Of a stretch of DNA of 64,000 nucleotides, positions 36,542-46,455 are shown piece by piece. This stretch comes from Muribaculaceae bacterium (GTDB lineage Bacteria > Bacteroidota > Bacteroidia > Bacteroidales > Muribaculaceae). The stretch is from NCBI GenBank assembly GCA_023667285.1, contig JAMPAK010000001.1:1694744-1758743 (forward strand). Reading direction: 5' to 3'. The notes under the pieces were generated by a model. It searched no databases, was not told the origin of the DNA, and saw nothing but the letters and a program-made list of their open reading frames with translations. Both the position numbers and the translations under genes were made by a program. Position 1 is the first letter of the stretch. The number at the start of each line of letters is the position of its first letter.

Positions 36542-37020
36542 AGTCCGTAAGTAAGGGTTGCAACAGCCATGGCTGAAATCCCCTCGCCGCGTCCCTCAAA
36601 GCCAAGTTTCTCAGTCGTGGTGGCTTTGACGGAGACATCCTCAGCAGTCAGGCCGAGGTCTGAGGCTATATTCTCAATCATTTTGGGTATGTATCCCGCC
36701 AATTTGGGACGTTGCGCTATGATGGTGACATCGACGTTGCTGATGTCATATCTGTCCTTCACCATCTCGGCCACTTTCCTCAGGAGCACTCTTGAGTCGG
36801 CTCCCTTATAGGCTTTGTCTGTGTCAGGGAAATGATAGCCTATGTCGCGCATGGCTGCAGCCCCTAGCAGAGCATCAGCGAGGGCATGCAGGGCCACGTC
36901 GGCGTCACTGTGACCCAGAAGACCTTTCTCATAGGGAATCTTGACGCCACAGAGAATCAAGTTGCGGCCCTCTGTGAGACGATGGACATCATAGCCCATC
37001 CCTGTTCTGACCTTTCCCAT
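36538..37020 (-). CDS. ispF: 2-C-methyl-D-erythritol 2,4-cyclodiphosphate synthase
   Basis: 160 residues, the standard IspF length. Metal and catalytic residues are D11 and H13 in GYDVHRL and H45 in [14 protein letters not shown]; the [10 protein letters not shown] motif follows. It forms the cyclodiphosphate in the MEP pathway to isopentenyl diphosphate. It starts 8 nt after porV and overlaps the polyferredoxin gene by 4 nt. Confidence 0.96.
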   Translation of the reverse strand: MGKVRTGMGYDVHRLTEGRNLILCGVKIPYEKGLLGHSDADVALHALADALLGAAAMRDIGYHFPDTDKAYKGADSRVLLRKVAEMVKDRYDISNVDVTIIAQRPKLAGYIPKMIENIASDLGLTAEDVSVKATTTEKLGFEGRGEGISAMAVATLTYGL

Positions 37021-37028
37021 ATCTTAAC

Positions 37029-38228
37029 TTATTTTCTGCCGAAAATATCCTTCAGGCCATCCATGTCAAAGGTGAGAGTGAAGCGGAGTGTCTGGTCTAG
37101 CGGAGAAGTCTGGGCTGTCGCCATCATATAGGAGGCATCCAGACGCACAACATTGAGGGCAAATCCGGCTCCCAGACCGAAATACTGCAGGTTGCCCTTG
37201 GTGGGGTGCTGATAGTAGTAGCCCGCACGGAGGAAAAACTGCTGGTTGTAGCTGTATTCGGCTCCGATGGAGTAAGAGATTTCTCTTAGTTCCTCTTTAA
37301 AGCCGCCGGGAGCGTCGTTGAACGACTTGAAGATACCGGAGATTGACGACATATTCTGCCAATCCTCATAAGCCTTGACATAGGCGAGCTCGCCGTCAGT
37401 GTCATCTGCATAGTCTTGACGGCGGGGCATTGTCGGGACGAGCAGTTTGTTGAGGTCGAGGTTGAGCGAGAGGTTGTGATAATCTGCCAGAGGGAAGGTG
37501 AACGAGGTTCCTATGCGGAGATTTGTGGGGAGGAACGCCGGGTTGTCGCCATGGTTATAATTGACCTTCGAGCCGATGTTTGAGATGTCGAAGCCAAGTG
37601 ACCATTGACACTCGTTGCGGCCTATAATGGGATAGGTGGTGTAGAAGCCTGAGATGTCTGCCGAGAATGCGGATGCGCCGGTCGACTGGTCTCCTGCATA
37701 TGAGTCGGAGAAGCCAAGGTCTGAGTAGATGTAGCGGAACACTACGCCCATCGAGAACTTCTCAGACAGTTTGCGTGAGTACCCCACATCTATCGACATC
37801 TCATAGGGGCTGAGGGTCTGGCCTCCGGTATCTCCGGAGGTATCAGTCACAACCTCACCAAGCGAGAAGTAGCGCAGTGAGGCCGAGATGGCCTGATTGT
37901 CCTCGCTTCCCACTTTCCAGTAGCCTGCCAGATTGGCGAGGAAGATGTCGTTGACAAGTTTGCGGAGCCACGGGGTGTAGCTCAGCGAGACTGCTCCCTT
38001 GCTGTAGGCAAAGGCATATTTGGATGGATTCCAGAACTGTGAGTTTGCGTCAGGTTCAGTTGCTGCGCCCAGGTCGCCCATCGAGGCGCCGCGTGCATCA
38101 GGAGCGATGCTCAGTGATGTCACACCGGTGTTGATGGGGTTGAACTCATCTTTGCTCTGGGCGTCGGCCATCAGGACGGTTCCGCCCAGAATGGCTAATG
38201 AAACTATTATTTTGCTGCTGAGATTCAT
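37029..38228 (-). CDS. porV: Type IX secretion outer membrane protein PorV
   Basis: 399 residues from ATG 38228 (MNLSSKIIVSLAILGGTVLM), with a signal peptide cut before QSKDEF; a start at 38249 adds seven residues. The mature start GVTSLSIAPDARGASMGDLG and FWNPSKYAFA is the PorV/LptO pattern, a FadL-like beta barrel. PorV shuttles type IX cargo from the translocon to the attachment complex with the PorU sortase. No other type IX gene is in the window, so function of the whole system cannot be judged here. It heads the cluster with ispF, the polyferredoxin, thyA and folA. Confidence 0.87.
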   Translation of the reverse strand: MNLSSKIIVSLAILGGTVLMADAQSKDEFNPINTGVTSLSIAPDARGASMGDLGAATEPDANSQFWNPSKYAFAYSKGAVSLSYTPWLRKLVNDIFLANLAGYWKVGSEDNQAISASLRYFSLGEVVTDTSGDTGGQTLSPYEMSIDVGYSRKLSEKFSMGVVFRYIYSDLGFSDSYAGDQSTGASAFSADISGFYTTYPIIGRNECQWSLGFDISNIGSKVNYNHGDNPAFLPTNLRIGTSFTFPLADYHNLSLNLDLNKLLVPTMPRRQDYADDTDGELAYVKAYEDWQNMSSISGIFKSFNDAPGGFKEELREISYSIGAEYSYNQQFFLRAGYYYQHPTKGNLQYFGLGAGFALNVVRLDASYMMATAQTSPLDQTLRFTLTFDMDGLKDIFGRK

Positions 38229-38298
38229 TTCAGATATAAGAGTATGCACTATATATAACTGAAAAAATATCGCGATATTGTATTATGAAGAAGAAATC

Positions 38299-38332
38299 CG
38301 GGCTTATGGAACGGTTGGAGTCCATAAGCCCG
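38299..38332 (-). terminator. Terminator after pgk
   Basis: A perfect 12-bp stem (38299-38310 with 38321-38332, arm CGGGCTTATGGA) has a 10-nt loop and a T-rich tail on the minus strand. It separates pgk from porV. Confidence 0.75.
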
Positions 38333-38362
38333 AAATATTATGGGGTGTTACAGTGGCTTGCT

Positions 38363-39610
38363 TCAGCCCTTTATTGCCGCAACGCCGGGGAGCACCTTGC
38401 CCTCGATGGCCTCGAGGAGCGCACCACCACCTGTAGAGACGTAGCTTACCTTGTCTGCAAGGCCAAACTTGTTGATGCAGGCCACAGAGTCGCCACCACC
38501 AACGAGTGAGAATGCGCCGTTGGCAGTAGCCTCAACGATGGCATCGGCGATGGCGCGGGAGCCGGCTGTGAAGTTGTCAAACTCAAAGACACCGGCCGGG
38601 CCGTTCCAAAGAATTGTCTTCGCCGGAAGGATAGCGGCCTTGAATGCCTCGCGGGTCACAGGACCGGCATCCATGCCTTCCCATTCGGCGGGAATCTCAG
38701 AGGCTGACACAACCATGGTGTTGCAGTCGTTGCTGAAGGCGTCGCCTGCCACACAGTCAGTGCCCAGAACGAGGTTCACACCCTTCTCTTTTGCCTTGGC
38801 GATGATGTCGAGAGCGAGCTGGAGCTTATCCTCCTCACAGATGCTCTTGCCGATGTTTCCGCCGAGAGCCTTGGCAAATGTATATGTCATGCCTCCGCAG
38901 AGTATGAGGTTGTCCACCTTGTCCATGAGGTTCTCGATGATGCCGATCTTGGTCGAAACCTTTGAGCCACCCATGATTGCAGTGAAGGGACGCTTGATGT
39001 CCGAGAGGATGTTGTCGACAGCCTTTACCTCTTTCTCCATGAGGTAGCCGAGCATCTTGTTGTCAGCGTCAAAATAGTCGGCAATCACAGCTGTAGAGGC
39101 GTGGCGGCGGTGTGCTGTCCCGAAGGCATCGTTCACATATACGTCAGCATATGAGGCAAGTTTCTTTGCAAACTCCTTCTGCTTCTCCTTCATTTCTTTC
39201 TTAGCGGCGTCATAGCCGGGATCCTCCTTGTCGATACCCACGGGCTTGCCTTCCTCCTCGGGATGGAAGCGGAGGTTCTCCAGCAGAAGCACCTCACCGG
39301 GCTTGAGGTCTGCGGCAGCCTCTGAAGCGTCAGCGCAGTCAGCAGCAAACTTCACTTCTGTGCCGAGTGCCTTGGCCACTGCATCCTTGATTTGAGAAAG
39401 AGACATCTTGGGGTTGACTTTGCCTTTGGGCTTGCCCATGTGGCTCATGATGATGAGGCTCCCGCCGTCGGCAAGAATCTTCTTGAGGGTGGGGAGGGCT
39501 CCACGGATGCGGGTGTCGTCTGTGATGTTGCCATTCTCATCGAGGGGCACATTGAAGTCCACGCGGACAATGGCCTTTTTACCTTTGAAATTGTACTGGT
39601 CGATAGTCAT
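38363..39610 (-). CDS. pgk: Phosphoglycerate kinase
   Basis: 415 residues from ATG 39610 ([20 protein letters not shown]), which carries the signature [13 protein letters not shown]; a longer frame adds 13 residues across the promoter. Other motifs are [47 protein letters not shown] and [11 protein letters not shown]. It transfers phosphate between 1,3-bisphosphoglycerate and ADP in glycolysis. It has its own promoter and terminator, so is monocistronic. Confidence 0.97.
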   Translation of the reverse strand: MTIDQYNFKGKKAIVRVDFNVPLDENGNITDDTRIRGALPTLKKILADGGSLIIMSHMGKPKGKVNPKMSLSQIKDAVAKALGTEVKFAADCADASEAAADLKPGEVLLLENLRFHPEEEGKPVGIDKEDPGYDAAKKEMKEKQKEFAKKLASYADVYVNDAFGTAHRRHASTAVIADYFDADNKMLGYLMEKEVKAVDNILSDIKRPFTAIMGGSKVSTKIGIIENLMDKVDNLILCGGMTYTFAKALGGNIGKSICEEDKLQLALDIIAKAKEKGVNLVLGTDCVAGDAFSNDCNTMVVSASEIPAEWEGMDAGPVTREAFKAAILPAKTILWNGPAGVFEFDNFTAGSRAIADAIVEATANGAFSLVGGGDSVACINKFGLADKVSYVSTGGGALLEAIEGKVLPGVAAIKG

Positions 39611-39646
39611 TGGATGATTATATTTTGTGGGTTTTATTTTCGTGTG

Positions 39647-39654
39647 CAAAATTA
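39647..39654 (-). promoter_or_regulatory. Candidate -7 box for pgk
   Basis: Minus-strand TAATTTTG, about 37 nt before the pgk ATG. It is part of a 22-nt word that also occurs upstream of mutA. Confidence 0.6.
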
Positions 39655-39818
39655 CGGAAAAATTTCATTAATTCAAACTCAACCTGAGTTAATTTGCTCC
39701 GACGGTCTCCATAAAGTCCATGAAGATATCTTTCCTTGTGTAATCTTTGTGTAATCTGTCGTTATATGAACATTCCTCAGTCCATAATTGTTGATATTGA
39801 AAACAAAAATGTTAGGAT

Positions 39819-40256
39819 ATGAAAAAAATTCTACTGCTTTTGGCTGCGCTGGTGATGACACTTTCCGTCGCCGCACGCGATGAAATCTCACATGATCCCT
39901 CTGTCCTCCCTGAGGCTGCACTCTCCATCATAAAGAACAATTTCAAGGCTAAGGTGAGCTTCGTTAAGATTGACCGCGACTTTGGTCGTGTCAGCGACTA
40001 TGAGGTGATCCTCACAGATGGCTCTGAGATTAAGTTTGACCGCGAGGGCAACTGGAAAGAGGTTGAGAGCAGCGCCATGTCGTCTGTTCCTTCCTATTTC
40101 GTTCTGCCGCCCATCCGCGACTATGTGGCTAAGAATCACAAAGGCGCAAAGATTGTAGGCATCGACAAGGAGCGCGGAGGATATGAGATAGCCCTGTCCA
40201 ACGGCATTGACATAAAGTTCAGTGAGGCAGGCGCATTCAAAAAATATGACGATTAG
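39819..40256 (+). CDS. Exported PepSY-like (DUF2874) protein
   Basis: 145 residues with the signal peptide MKKILLLLAALVMTLSVAA. Two similar modules follow: SIIKNNFKAKVSFVKIDRDF with YEVILTDGSEIKFDREGNWK, and DYVAKNHKGAKIVGIDKERG with YEIALSNGIDIKFSEAGAFK. This duplicated alpha-beta unit is the PepSY-like fold common in Bacteroidales periplasmic proteins. No catalytic residues are expected; family members are thought to bind or inhibit partners, but none is proven. It stands alone between divergent pgk and convergent DAHP synthase. Confidence 0.82.
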   Translation: MKKILLLLAALVMTLSVAARDEISHDPSVLPEAALSIIKNNFKAKVSFVKIDRDFGRVSDYEVILTDGSEIKFDREGNWKEVESSAMSSVPSYFVLPPIRDYVAKNHKGAKIVGIDKERGGYEIALSNGIDIKFSEAGAFKKYDD

Positions 40257-40324
40257 TAAGATAAATTTTCATACTTTGTAGCATTCGGGCATAAGCCGAG
40301 AGGTTTGTGTCCGAATTTTATATG

Positions 40325-41383
40325 TCAGATGTTGACCTGTATTCTCACAGACTCTTCATGGATGGCCGCGAGAAGTGAACGCATGAACTCCTCGCTCATA
40401 CCCATGTCGAGACCGGCCTGTATGCGCGAGTTCATGATATCGCCATAGCGTCCGGCTTGGACAATAGGCATGTTATGGGCATGCTTATAGTGGCCTATCT
40501 CTCGCGATATGTTCATGCGCTTGGCCAGTATGTCGAGCAGTTCATAGTCAAGTTGGTCTATCTGCTCCCTAAGCGATGTCAGCGACTCGGCCGGCACCGG
40601 GGCGTCACGGCACACAAGCCCATTTAGAATCTCTGAGAGTCGGGCAGGGGTCACCTGCTGTGCTCCGTCGCTCCATGCACAGTCGGGGTCACAATGGCTT
40701 TCTATGATAAGACCGTCAAATCCCATGTCGAGCGCCTGCTGCGAGAGAGGGGCTATGAGTTCGCGTTTTCCTCCTATATGGCTTGGGTCGCAGATGATGG
40801 GAAGGTGAGGATAGCGTATGCGGAGTTCAAGTGGAATACGCCACTGGGGATGGTTGCGATAGGCATGCAGTCCGTATGTTGAGAACCCGCGGTGAATGAC
40901 TCCAAGCCGTTTTATCCCGGCGTTACACAGACGCTCGAGCGCACCTATCCACAGTTCAAGGTCGGGGTTGACAGGATTCTTGACAAGAACAGGGATATCT
41001 CTGCCGCCCTCATGCAGCGCATCGGCAATCTCCTGCATCGCAAAAGGATTGGCCGTAGTCCTGGCCCCAATCCACAAAAGGTCCAGTCCATGCTCGAGAG
41101 CCGCCTCCACATGACTGCGGTTGGCAACCTCGGTGGCAATCTTCATACCCGTTTCGTCCTTGACCTTGTTTAGCCATGCAAGCCCCGGGATGCCGACGCC
41201 CTCAAAGCCTCCCGGCTTGGTGCGGGGCTTCCAAATCCCGGCCCTGAATATCTTGATTCCTGCTTTAGCCAGGGCGAGGGCAGTATCGAGAACCTGCTGC
41301 TCAGTCTCGGCACTGCAGGGTCCGGCTATTATAATGGGCCTGTCGAGCGGACAGCCCTCTATGGCAAGTGGCAAAAAATCCAT
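40325..41383 (-). CDS. Bifunctional DAHP synthase / chorismate mutase
   Basis: 352 residues. The N-terminal domain (about 1-260) is a type I-beta DAHP synthase with IIAGPCSAETEQQ, FRAGIWKPRTKPGGFEG, LVKNPVNPDLELW and CDPSHIGGKREL. The C-terminal 85 residues (LTSLREQIDQLDYELLDILA, then KRMNISREIGHYK) are an AroQ-type chorismate mutase. It condenses phosphoenolpyruvate with erythrose-4-phosphate, and the mutase domain probably also mediates feedback by aromatic products. In Bacillus the mutase domain is N-terminal; the C-terminal arrangement is the Bacteroidota form. No promoter box was seen. Confidence 0.92.
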   Translation of the reverse strand: MDFLPLAIEGCPLDRPIIIAGPCSAETEQQVLDTALALAKAGIKIFRAGIWKPRTKPGGFEGVGIPGLAWLNKVKDETGMKIATEVANRSHVEAALEHGLDLLWIGARTTANPFAMQEIADALHEGGRDIPVLVKNPVNPDLELWIGALERLCNAGIKRLGVIHRGFSTYGLHAYRNHPQWRIPLELRIRYPHLPIICDPSHIGGKRELIAPLSQQALDMGFDGLIIESHCDPDCAWSDGAQQVTPARLSEILNGLVCRDAPVPAESLTSLREQIDQLDYELLDILAKRMNISREIGHYKHAHNMPIVQAGRYGDIMNSRIQAGLDMGMSEEFMRSLLAAIHEESVRIQVNI

Positions 41384-41458
41384 ATGTGCGATATAACTGG
41401 AAACTTATACGGAAAATCATTTCCTCAGCATGTTGATTTGAATCGTCCCGGTGCCTGT

Positions 41459-41499
41459 GAAAAAGCAATGACTTCAAGTCATGAAACTTGAAGTCATTG
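41459..41499 (-). terminator. Terminator after tRNA-Pro
   Basis: A perfect 14-bp stem (41466-41479 with 41486-41499, arm CAATGACTTCAAGT) has a 6-nt loop and, on the minus strand, CTTTTTC directly after it. Confidence 0.85.
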
Positions 41500-41511
41500 G
41501 GATTACCTTTG

Positions 41512-41585
41512 TCGGGGTGACTAGACTCGAACTAGCGACCTCACGCCCCCCAGACGCGTACTCTAACCAACTGAGCTACACCCCG
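41512..41585 (-). tRNA. tRNA-Pro (anticodon GGG)
   Basis: 74 nt folding as a standard cloverleaf. The acceptor arm CGGGGTG pairs with CACCCCG and the discriminator is A; the D arm is GCTC/GAGT; the anticodon loop CTGGGGG gives GGG, reading proline CCC and CCU codons; the T arm has the TTCGAGT loop. The anticodon stem contains two G-U pairs. The 3' CCA is not encoded. No integrase or direct repeat suggests use as an attachment site. Confidence 0.9.
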
Positions 41586-41634
41586 ATTAGGTTTTGGAGG
41601 ATTGCTAAGAGATGTCGTTTTCTCTTTTGCGCTG

Positions 41635-41642
41635 CAAAGGTA
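41635..41642 (-). promoter_or_regulatory. Candidate -7 box for tRNA-Pro
   Basis: Minus-strand TACCTTTG, 50 nt upstream of the mature tRNA 5' end. This implies a 5' leader of about 45 nt for RNase P to remove. Confidence 0.6.
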
Positions 41643-41736
41643 CGGACTTTTTTGTTTACGTTCCAAATTTTGTTTAGCCCTTTAACGTAATTTTAACAAA
41701 ACCTCACTGCAAAAAGATAGTTGTGTTAACAACTAT

Positions 41737-42843
41737 TTATTTATTGCGCTTCCTGTCTTGGGCTCTTTGTCGTGGCGCAATGATATATTCTTCATAATAT
41801 GCCATCAGAAGAGTTGTAAGAGGTATGGCGATTATCAGCCCTATGAAACCGAGCAGAGTACCCCACACCGAGAGAGACAGAAAGATGATGGCAGGATTCA
41901 TGCTCATGACTTTCCCGATGATTCGTGGGGTGAGGATAAGGTCTTGTATGGCTTGCACGATGACGTAGACGGCTATGGCCTGCCAGAACATCGGCCAAAA
42001 ATCAGCCTGACCACCCACAGCACATACAAGACATAGAAGTGTGACCGGTATGATAGATATAATCTGGAGGTAGGGCACCATGTTGAGCACTCCGATGAAC
42101 ATACCCACGACAATGGCAAGAGGAAGGCCAATGACAAGAAATCCTATGGAGAAGAGAATACCCACGATGAAGGCAATGAGAGCCTGTCCGCGGAAATAGC
42201 GGTTCATCGAGGTCTTGACATCATCAGCAATCTTGAAGACAATACGACGGTACTTTGGCATTATCATCCGACGGAACCCATCCGAGATACGCTCATAATC
42301 TATCATTATAAACACCACATAAAGAATCACTATGAGCCAACTGAAGACACTCATCAGAAGCGAGATGCTGCCGGTGATGACGCTCCAGGAAGCCGAGAGG
42401 GTCTCCTCGATCATACGGCTCCACTCCTCGTGAGAGAGTTTGGAGGCTATCAACTCGAAGTCAAGGTTGCGTCTCAGGAATTCCTGGACCGACTCCGGAA
42501 TGAAGGCCACCGACTGCCGTGTGGAGGAATATGCCTTGAGCATCTCTGCCATCTGAGCAGACTCCTTTATAATCATAGGCACAATAATATATGCCAGCAG
42601 GCTCATGAAGAAAAACACCTCAAAGAGGGTCACAAAGGTAGCGATGACACGTCCCCTCAGACGGAGCAACTGTCGGTTATACTGGACAAACGGCTCGAAT
42701 AGATATGCTATCAGACACCCCACAAGAAAGGGGAGCAGTACACCCCTGAGGATGTTGATAAGCCAGATGACGGCAAGGAAGATGACACAGTTTATCACCA
42801 GCCTTACCGTGCGGTCGAGGTCGAAACGTTGACGGACAAGCAT
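41737..42843 (-). CDS. AI-2E family transporter (PerM-like permease)
   Basis: 368 residues with about seven or eight membrane helices. The N-terminal pair (VINCVIFLAVIWLINIL), the GCLIAYLFEPFV motif and the C-terminal helices with PRIIGKVMSMNPAIIFLSL and LLGFIGLIIAIPLTTL are characteristic of the AI-2E/PerM family. Members export autoinducer-2 in some bacteria, or act as Na+/H+ antiporters or permeases of unknown substrate, so no substrate is assigned. It ends with a basic tail (RQRAQDRKRNK). Confidence 0.87.
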   Translation of the reverse strand: MLVRQRFDLDRTVRLVINCVIFLAVIWLINILRGVLLPFLVGCLIAYLFEPFVQYNRQLLRLRGRVIATFVTLFEVFFFMSLLAYIIVPMIIKESAQMAEMLKAYSSTRQSVAFIPESVQEFLRRNLDFELIASKLSHEEWSRMIEETLSASWSVITGSISLLMSVFSWLIVILYVVFIMIDYERISDGFRRMIMPKYRRIVFKIADDVKTSMNRYFRGQALIAFIVGILFSIGFLVIGLPLAIVVGMFIGVLNMVPYLQIISIIPVTLLCLVCAVGGQADFWPMFWQAIAVYVIVQAIQDLILTPRIIGKVMSMNPAIIFLSLSVWGTLLGFIGLIIAIPLTTLLMAYYEEYIIAPRQRAQDRKRNK

Positions 42844-42916
42844 TGTGTTTTGACGTGATTATTTGATTTTTGCCACGAAATTACGACTTTTAGACCGAAA
42901 TGTTGACATTTTTCTG

Positions 42917-42924
42917 TAAATTTG
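42917..42924 (+). promoter_or_regulatory. Candidate -7 box for the MFS gene
   Basis: TAAATTTG, 46 nt before ATG 42970. Confidence 0.5.
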
Positions 42925-42969
42925 TGGTCAAATCTATCATCACATCTTTTTTAACGATCACTTTCAAGT

Positions 42970-44418
42970 ATGGAAAAAACTTCACAGCCTGTGGCCGGAG
43001 TGGCAAGACAGGTACTTTCCGACAAGGCATGGGCAAGGTGGACGGCCCTCGTCCTTGTGGCATCGATGATGCTCTTCGCCTATATGTTTGTCGACGTGAT
43101 GTCGCCTCTGCAGTCACTCGTGCAGACACAGCGCGGTTGGTCGCCTGACGCATTCGGTTACTATGCAGGTGCTGAGTATATATTAAATGTGTTTGGCTTC
43201 CTGATCCTGGCCGGCATCATCCTCGACAAAATGGGTGTGCGTTTCACCGGCACACTCTCTGCATCGCTCATGGTGGGTGGCGCTGTCATCAAGCTCTATG
43301 CCCTCAGCGATATGTTTCAGGGGACATCGTTAGACCTCTGGCTCAGTTCATGGTGGACAGTGATGCCCGGTTCGGCCAAACTTGCGGCGCTCGGCTTCAT
43401 GATTTTCGGTTGTGGATGCGAGATGGCCGGAATAACCGTCAGCAAAGCTCTCGCCAAATGGTTTGAAGGTAAGGAAATGGCTCTTGCCATGGGTCTTGAG
43501 ATGGCCATAGCCCGTATAGGCGTGTTTGCCATTTTCTCAATCTCCCCCCGACTGGCCGAGTGGGGTGGCGGACACACCGTTGTTGTCCCCGTGGCCTTCT
43601 GTGCAGCCCTCCTTTGCATTGGTCTCATATGCTTCATAGCATTCGACTTCATGGATGCTAAACTCGACAGAGAAATGGGAGCAGTCAAGGTAGCCGCTGA
43701 GGCCGCTGACGATGAGGAGTTCAAACTCGCTGATGTCGGCGCAATCTTCAGCAGCCGTCTTTTCTGGATCATCGCCATGCTATGTGTGCTTTACTACTCT
43801 GCCATCTTCCCATTCCAGCGCTATGCAGCAAACATGCTGCAGTGCAACCTCGGAATCTCTGAGACACAGGCATCCGACATATTTCGCTGGTTCCCCATCG
43901 GCGCCGCTTGCCTCACCCCCCTGCTGGGTTGGTTCCTTGACCATAAGGGAAAGGGCGCTACAATGCTGATGCTCGGTGCCATCCTAATGATTGTCTGCCA
44001 TCTGACATTTGCCTTTGTCGTTCCCGCGACTAAGAGCGAGCTCATCACCTACTCTGCAATCGTCGTGCTTGGAATCTCATTCTCTCTTGTCCCCGCTGCC
44101 CTGTGGCCCTCAGTCCCCAAAGTGATGGACAAGCGCTTCCTGGGCAGTGCCTACTCCCTCATCTTCTGGGTTCAGAACATCGGTCTGGCCTTCGTGCCCA
44201 TCATTATCGGCCAGGTGCTTACAGCCACCAACCCCGGAATCGATGACCCTATGCAGTATGACTACACAGCCCCGATGTGCGTGTTCGCATCGCTCGGTGT
44301 GCTTGCCCTAATTTTCGGCATCATCCTCAAGGCCATGGACACCCGCAACCACTATGGCCTCGAGAAACCCAATATCCTTAAAGACCTCGAGGAGGTCCGC
44401 ATAGACGGCGAGGCATAA
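42970..44418 (+). CDS. Major facilitator superfamily transporter
   Basis: 482 residues with twelve predicted helices. The first loop carries GIILDKMGVRFTG, the MFS motif-A type, and a central cytoplasmic loop (about 225-260) separates the two halves. The segment TQRGWSPDAFGYYAGAEYIL is like that in MFSD1-type carriers, for which dipeptides have been proposed as substrates, but this is weak. The gene ends 12 nt before ligA in the same direction and probably shares a message with it. Confidence 0.85.
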   Translation: MEKTSQPVAGVARQVLSDKAWARWTALVLVASMMLFAYMFVDVMSPLQSLVQTQRGWSPDAFGYYAGAEYILNVFGFLILAGIILDKMGVRFTGTLSASLMVGGAVIKLYALSDMFQGTSLDLWLSSWWTVMPGSAKLAALGFMIFGCGCEMAGITVSKALAKWFEGKEMALAMGLEMAIARIGVFAIFSISPRLAEWGGGHTVVVPVAFCAALLCIGLICFIAFDFMDAKLDREMGAVKVAAEAADDEEFKLADVGAIFSSRLFWIIAMLCVLYYSAIFPFQRYAANMLQCNLGISETQASDIFRWFPIGAACLTPLLGWFLDHKGKGATMLMLGAILMIVCHLTFAFVVPATKSELITYSAIVVLGISFSLVPAALWPSVPKVMDKRFLGSAYSLIFWVQNIGLAFVPIIIGQVLTATNPGIDDPMQYDYTAPMCVFASLGVLALIFGIILKAMDTRNHYGLEKPNILKDLEEVRIDGEA

Positions 44419-44430
44419 ACTTTCCTACTG

Positions 44431-46446
44431 ATGACACCATCTGAACGCATAGCCCTGTTGAGACAGGAGTTAGAGGCTCACAACCACGCTTATTATGTTG
44501 AGAATGCTCCGGCCATCTCAGACCGAGAGTATGACTCAATGATGAAGGAACTCGAGACTCTCGAGAAGGAATATCCCGAACTGGACGACCCCTTGTCGCC
44601 CTCACATCGTGTGGGGTCAGACTTGTCCAAGGGGTTCACTCAGGTGACCCATGCCAGACCTATGCTCTCGCTCGGCAATACATATTCCATCAAGGAGGTC
44701 AACGAGTGGGTTGAGCGCTCTAACGAGTCGCTGGGCTATGCGGGCGGATTGATGTCGGTCCCCATTGTGGGCGAGATGAAGTTTGACGGCACAAGCATCT
44801 CTCTTACCTATGAAAAGGGAAGACTCATAAGAGCCGTGACTCGAGGAGATGGCGTGAAAGGTGACGATGTGACTGAAAACGTCAAGACCATCCGCAGCAT
44901 CCCTCTGGTACTTCGCCCTGGAGACTGGCCTGATAACTTTGAGATAAGAGGTGAGATTGTTCTGCCATGGAAGGCTTTTGACCGTCTGAACGAGGAGAGG
45001 GCATTCAATGAGGAGCCTCTGTTTGCCAATCCGCGCAACGCTGCTGCCGGAACACTCAAGATGCAGAACTCTGCCGAAGTGGCTCGTCGCGGTTTGGACG
45101 CTTACTTCTACTATCTCTTGGCAGATGAACTCCCCTCAGACAATCACTATGACAATATGCTCAAGGCACGTTCCTGGGGCTTCAAGGTGAGCGATGCAAT
45201 GACGCTCCTGGAGAGCACATCCGCGGTAGATGATTTCATCAACTATTGGGACACGGCCCGGCGCGAGCTTCCAGTCGCCACTGATGGGCTGGTGTTCAAG
45301 GTCAACAATTTGCGTCAGCAACTCAATCTGGGATACACAGCCAAATCACCCCGTTGGGCCATCGCATATAAGTTTGCGGCTGAGAGAGCGTTGACACGGC
45401 TGAGATTTGTGTCGTTTGAGGTAGGGCGCATGGGCATCGTGACCCCGGTGGCTAATCTTGAGCCTGTTCTTCTGTCAGGAACTATAGTGAAACGAGCCTC
45501 TCTCCACAACGCGGACATAGTGAGAAATCTCGACATCCACGAGCATGATATGCTCTATGTTGAAAAGGGTGGAGAGATTATCCCTAAAATTACAGGCGTC
45601 GACACGGATGTCCGTGAGCCTGGAGCAGAGCCGGTGAAGTTCGTGCAGACATGTCCAGCATGTGGTACAAGGCTCATTCGGCTACCCGGCGAGGCAGCCT
45701 GGCAATGTCCCAATAAATATGGCTGTCCTCCCCAGTTGGTTGGCAGGCTTGAGCATTTTGTAGGTCGTCATGCCATGGACATTGACGGGGTCGGCGAGGA
45801 GAACTGTCAGCTGCTCTACGACTCAGGGCTTGTAAGGGACATCGCCGATTTCTACACGCTGAGCGCTTCAGACCTTGAACGCCTTGACCGTATAGGCCCC
45901 AAGTCAGCGCAGCGCATCATTGAGGGGATAGAGGCATCGAAGTCTGTCCCCTTCGAGCGGGTGCTGTTTGCCCTTTCCATCCCTTATGTGGGTGAGACGG
46001 TGTCGCGCAAGATAGCCAGACGTGTCGGGAATCTCAATCATCTTATGGCGATGGGACACGATGAACTGACCGCTCTTGAGGATGTGGGCCCCCGAATCGC
46101 CGACTCAATAATAGAATATTTTGCCGTCGAGGGAAACAGGGAGATTGTAGAGCGGCTGCGTCAATCGGGCCTGCAGTTTGAGATGCCACAGACTGACACC
46201 TCAGACCATACCGACTTGCTGACAGGAAAAGTGATTGTGATAAGCGGTGTCTTCGAGCGCCACTCGCGCGAGGAGTATAAGGAACTCATTGAGAAGAATG
46301 GCGGCAAGAACTCAGGGTCTATATCAAAGAAGACCTCCTTTGTTCTTGCCGGAGAAAATATGGGTCCCTCCAAGCTCGAGAAAGCCAAGTCGCTCTCAAT
46401 CCCGGTGATTGATGAGGATGAGTTTCTCAAGATGATAGGGGAATAA
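44431..46446 (+). CDS. ligA: NAD-dependent DNA ligase
   Basis: 671 residues, the standard LigA length. Domain Ia begins near residue 10 with [19 protein letters not shown]; the adenylation motif is [13 protein letters not shown] with the lysine of KFDG; the OB fold follows; the zinc site has CPACGTRL and WQCPNKYGC; helix-hairpin-helix repeats and a C-terminal BRCT domain (about 590-671, [20 protein letters not shown]) complete it. It seals nicks in replication and repair. It converges with bcp, the stops 9 nt apart. Confidence 0.97.
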   Translation: MTPSERIALLRQELEAHNHAYYVENAPAISDREYDSMMKELETLEKEYPELDDPLSPSHRVGSDLSKGFTQVTHARPMLSLGNTYSIKEVNEWVERSNESLGYAGGLMSVPIVGEMKFDGTSISLTYEKGRLIRAVTRGDGVKGDDVTENVKTIRSIPLVLRPGDWPDNFEIRGEIVLPWKAFDRLNEERAFNEEPLFANPRNAAAGTLKMQNSAEVARRGLDAYFYYLLADELPSDNHYDNMLKARSWGFKVSDAMTLLESTSAVDDFINYWDTARRELPVATDGLVFKVNNLRQQLNLGYTAKSPRWAIAYKFAAERALTRLRFVSFEVGRMGIVTPVANLEPVLLSGTIVKRASLHNADIVRNLDIHEHDMLYVEKGGEIIPKITGVDTDVREPGAEPVKFVQTCPACGTRLIRLPGEAAWQCPNKYGCPPQLVGRLEHFVGRHAMDIDGVGEENCQLLYDSGLVRDIADFYTLSASDLERLDRIGPKSAQRIIEGIEASKSVPFERVLFALSIPYVGETVSRKIARRVGNLNHLMAMGHDELTALEDVGPRIADSIIEYFAVEGNREIVERLRQSGLQFEMPQTDTSDHTDLLTGKVIVISGVFERHSREEYKELIEKNGGKNSGSISKKTSFVLAGENMGPSKLEKAKSLSIPVIDEDEFLKMIGE

Positions 46447-46455
46447 CAAAAAGAC

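Noticed and set aside
41512-41585. tRNA-Pro as an integration site for a mobile element
   Set aside because: No integrase, direct repeat of the tRNA end, or accessory genes lie on either side.
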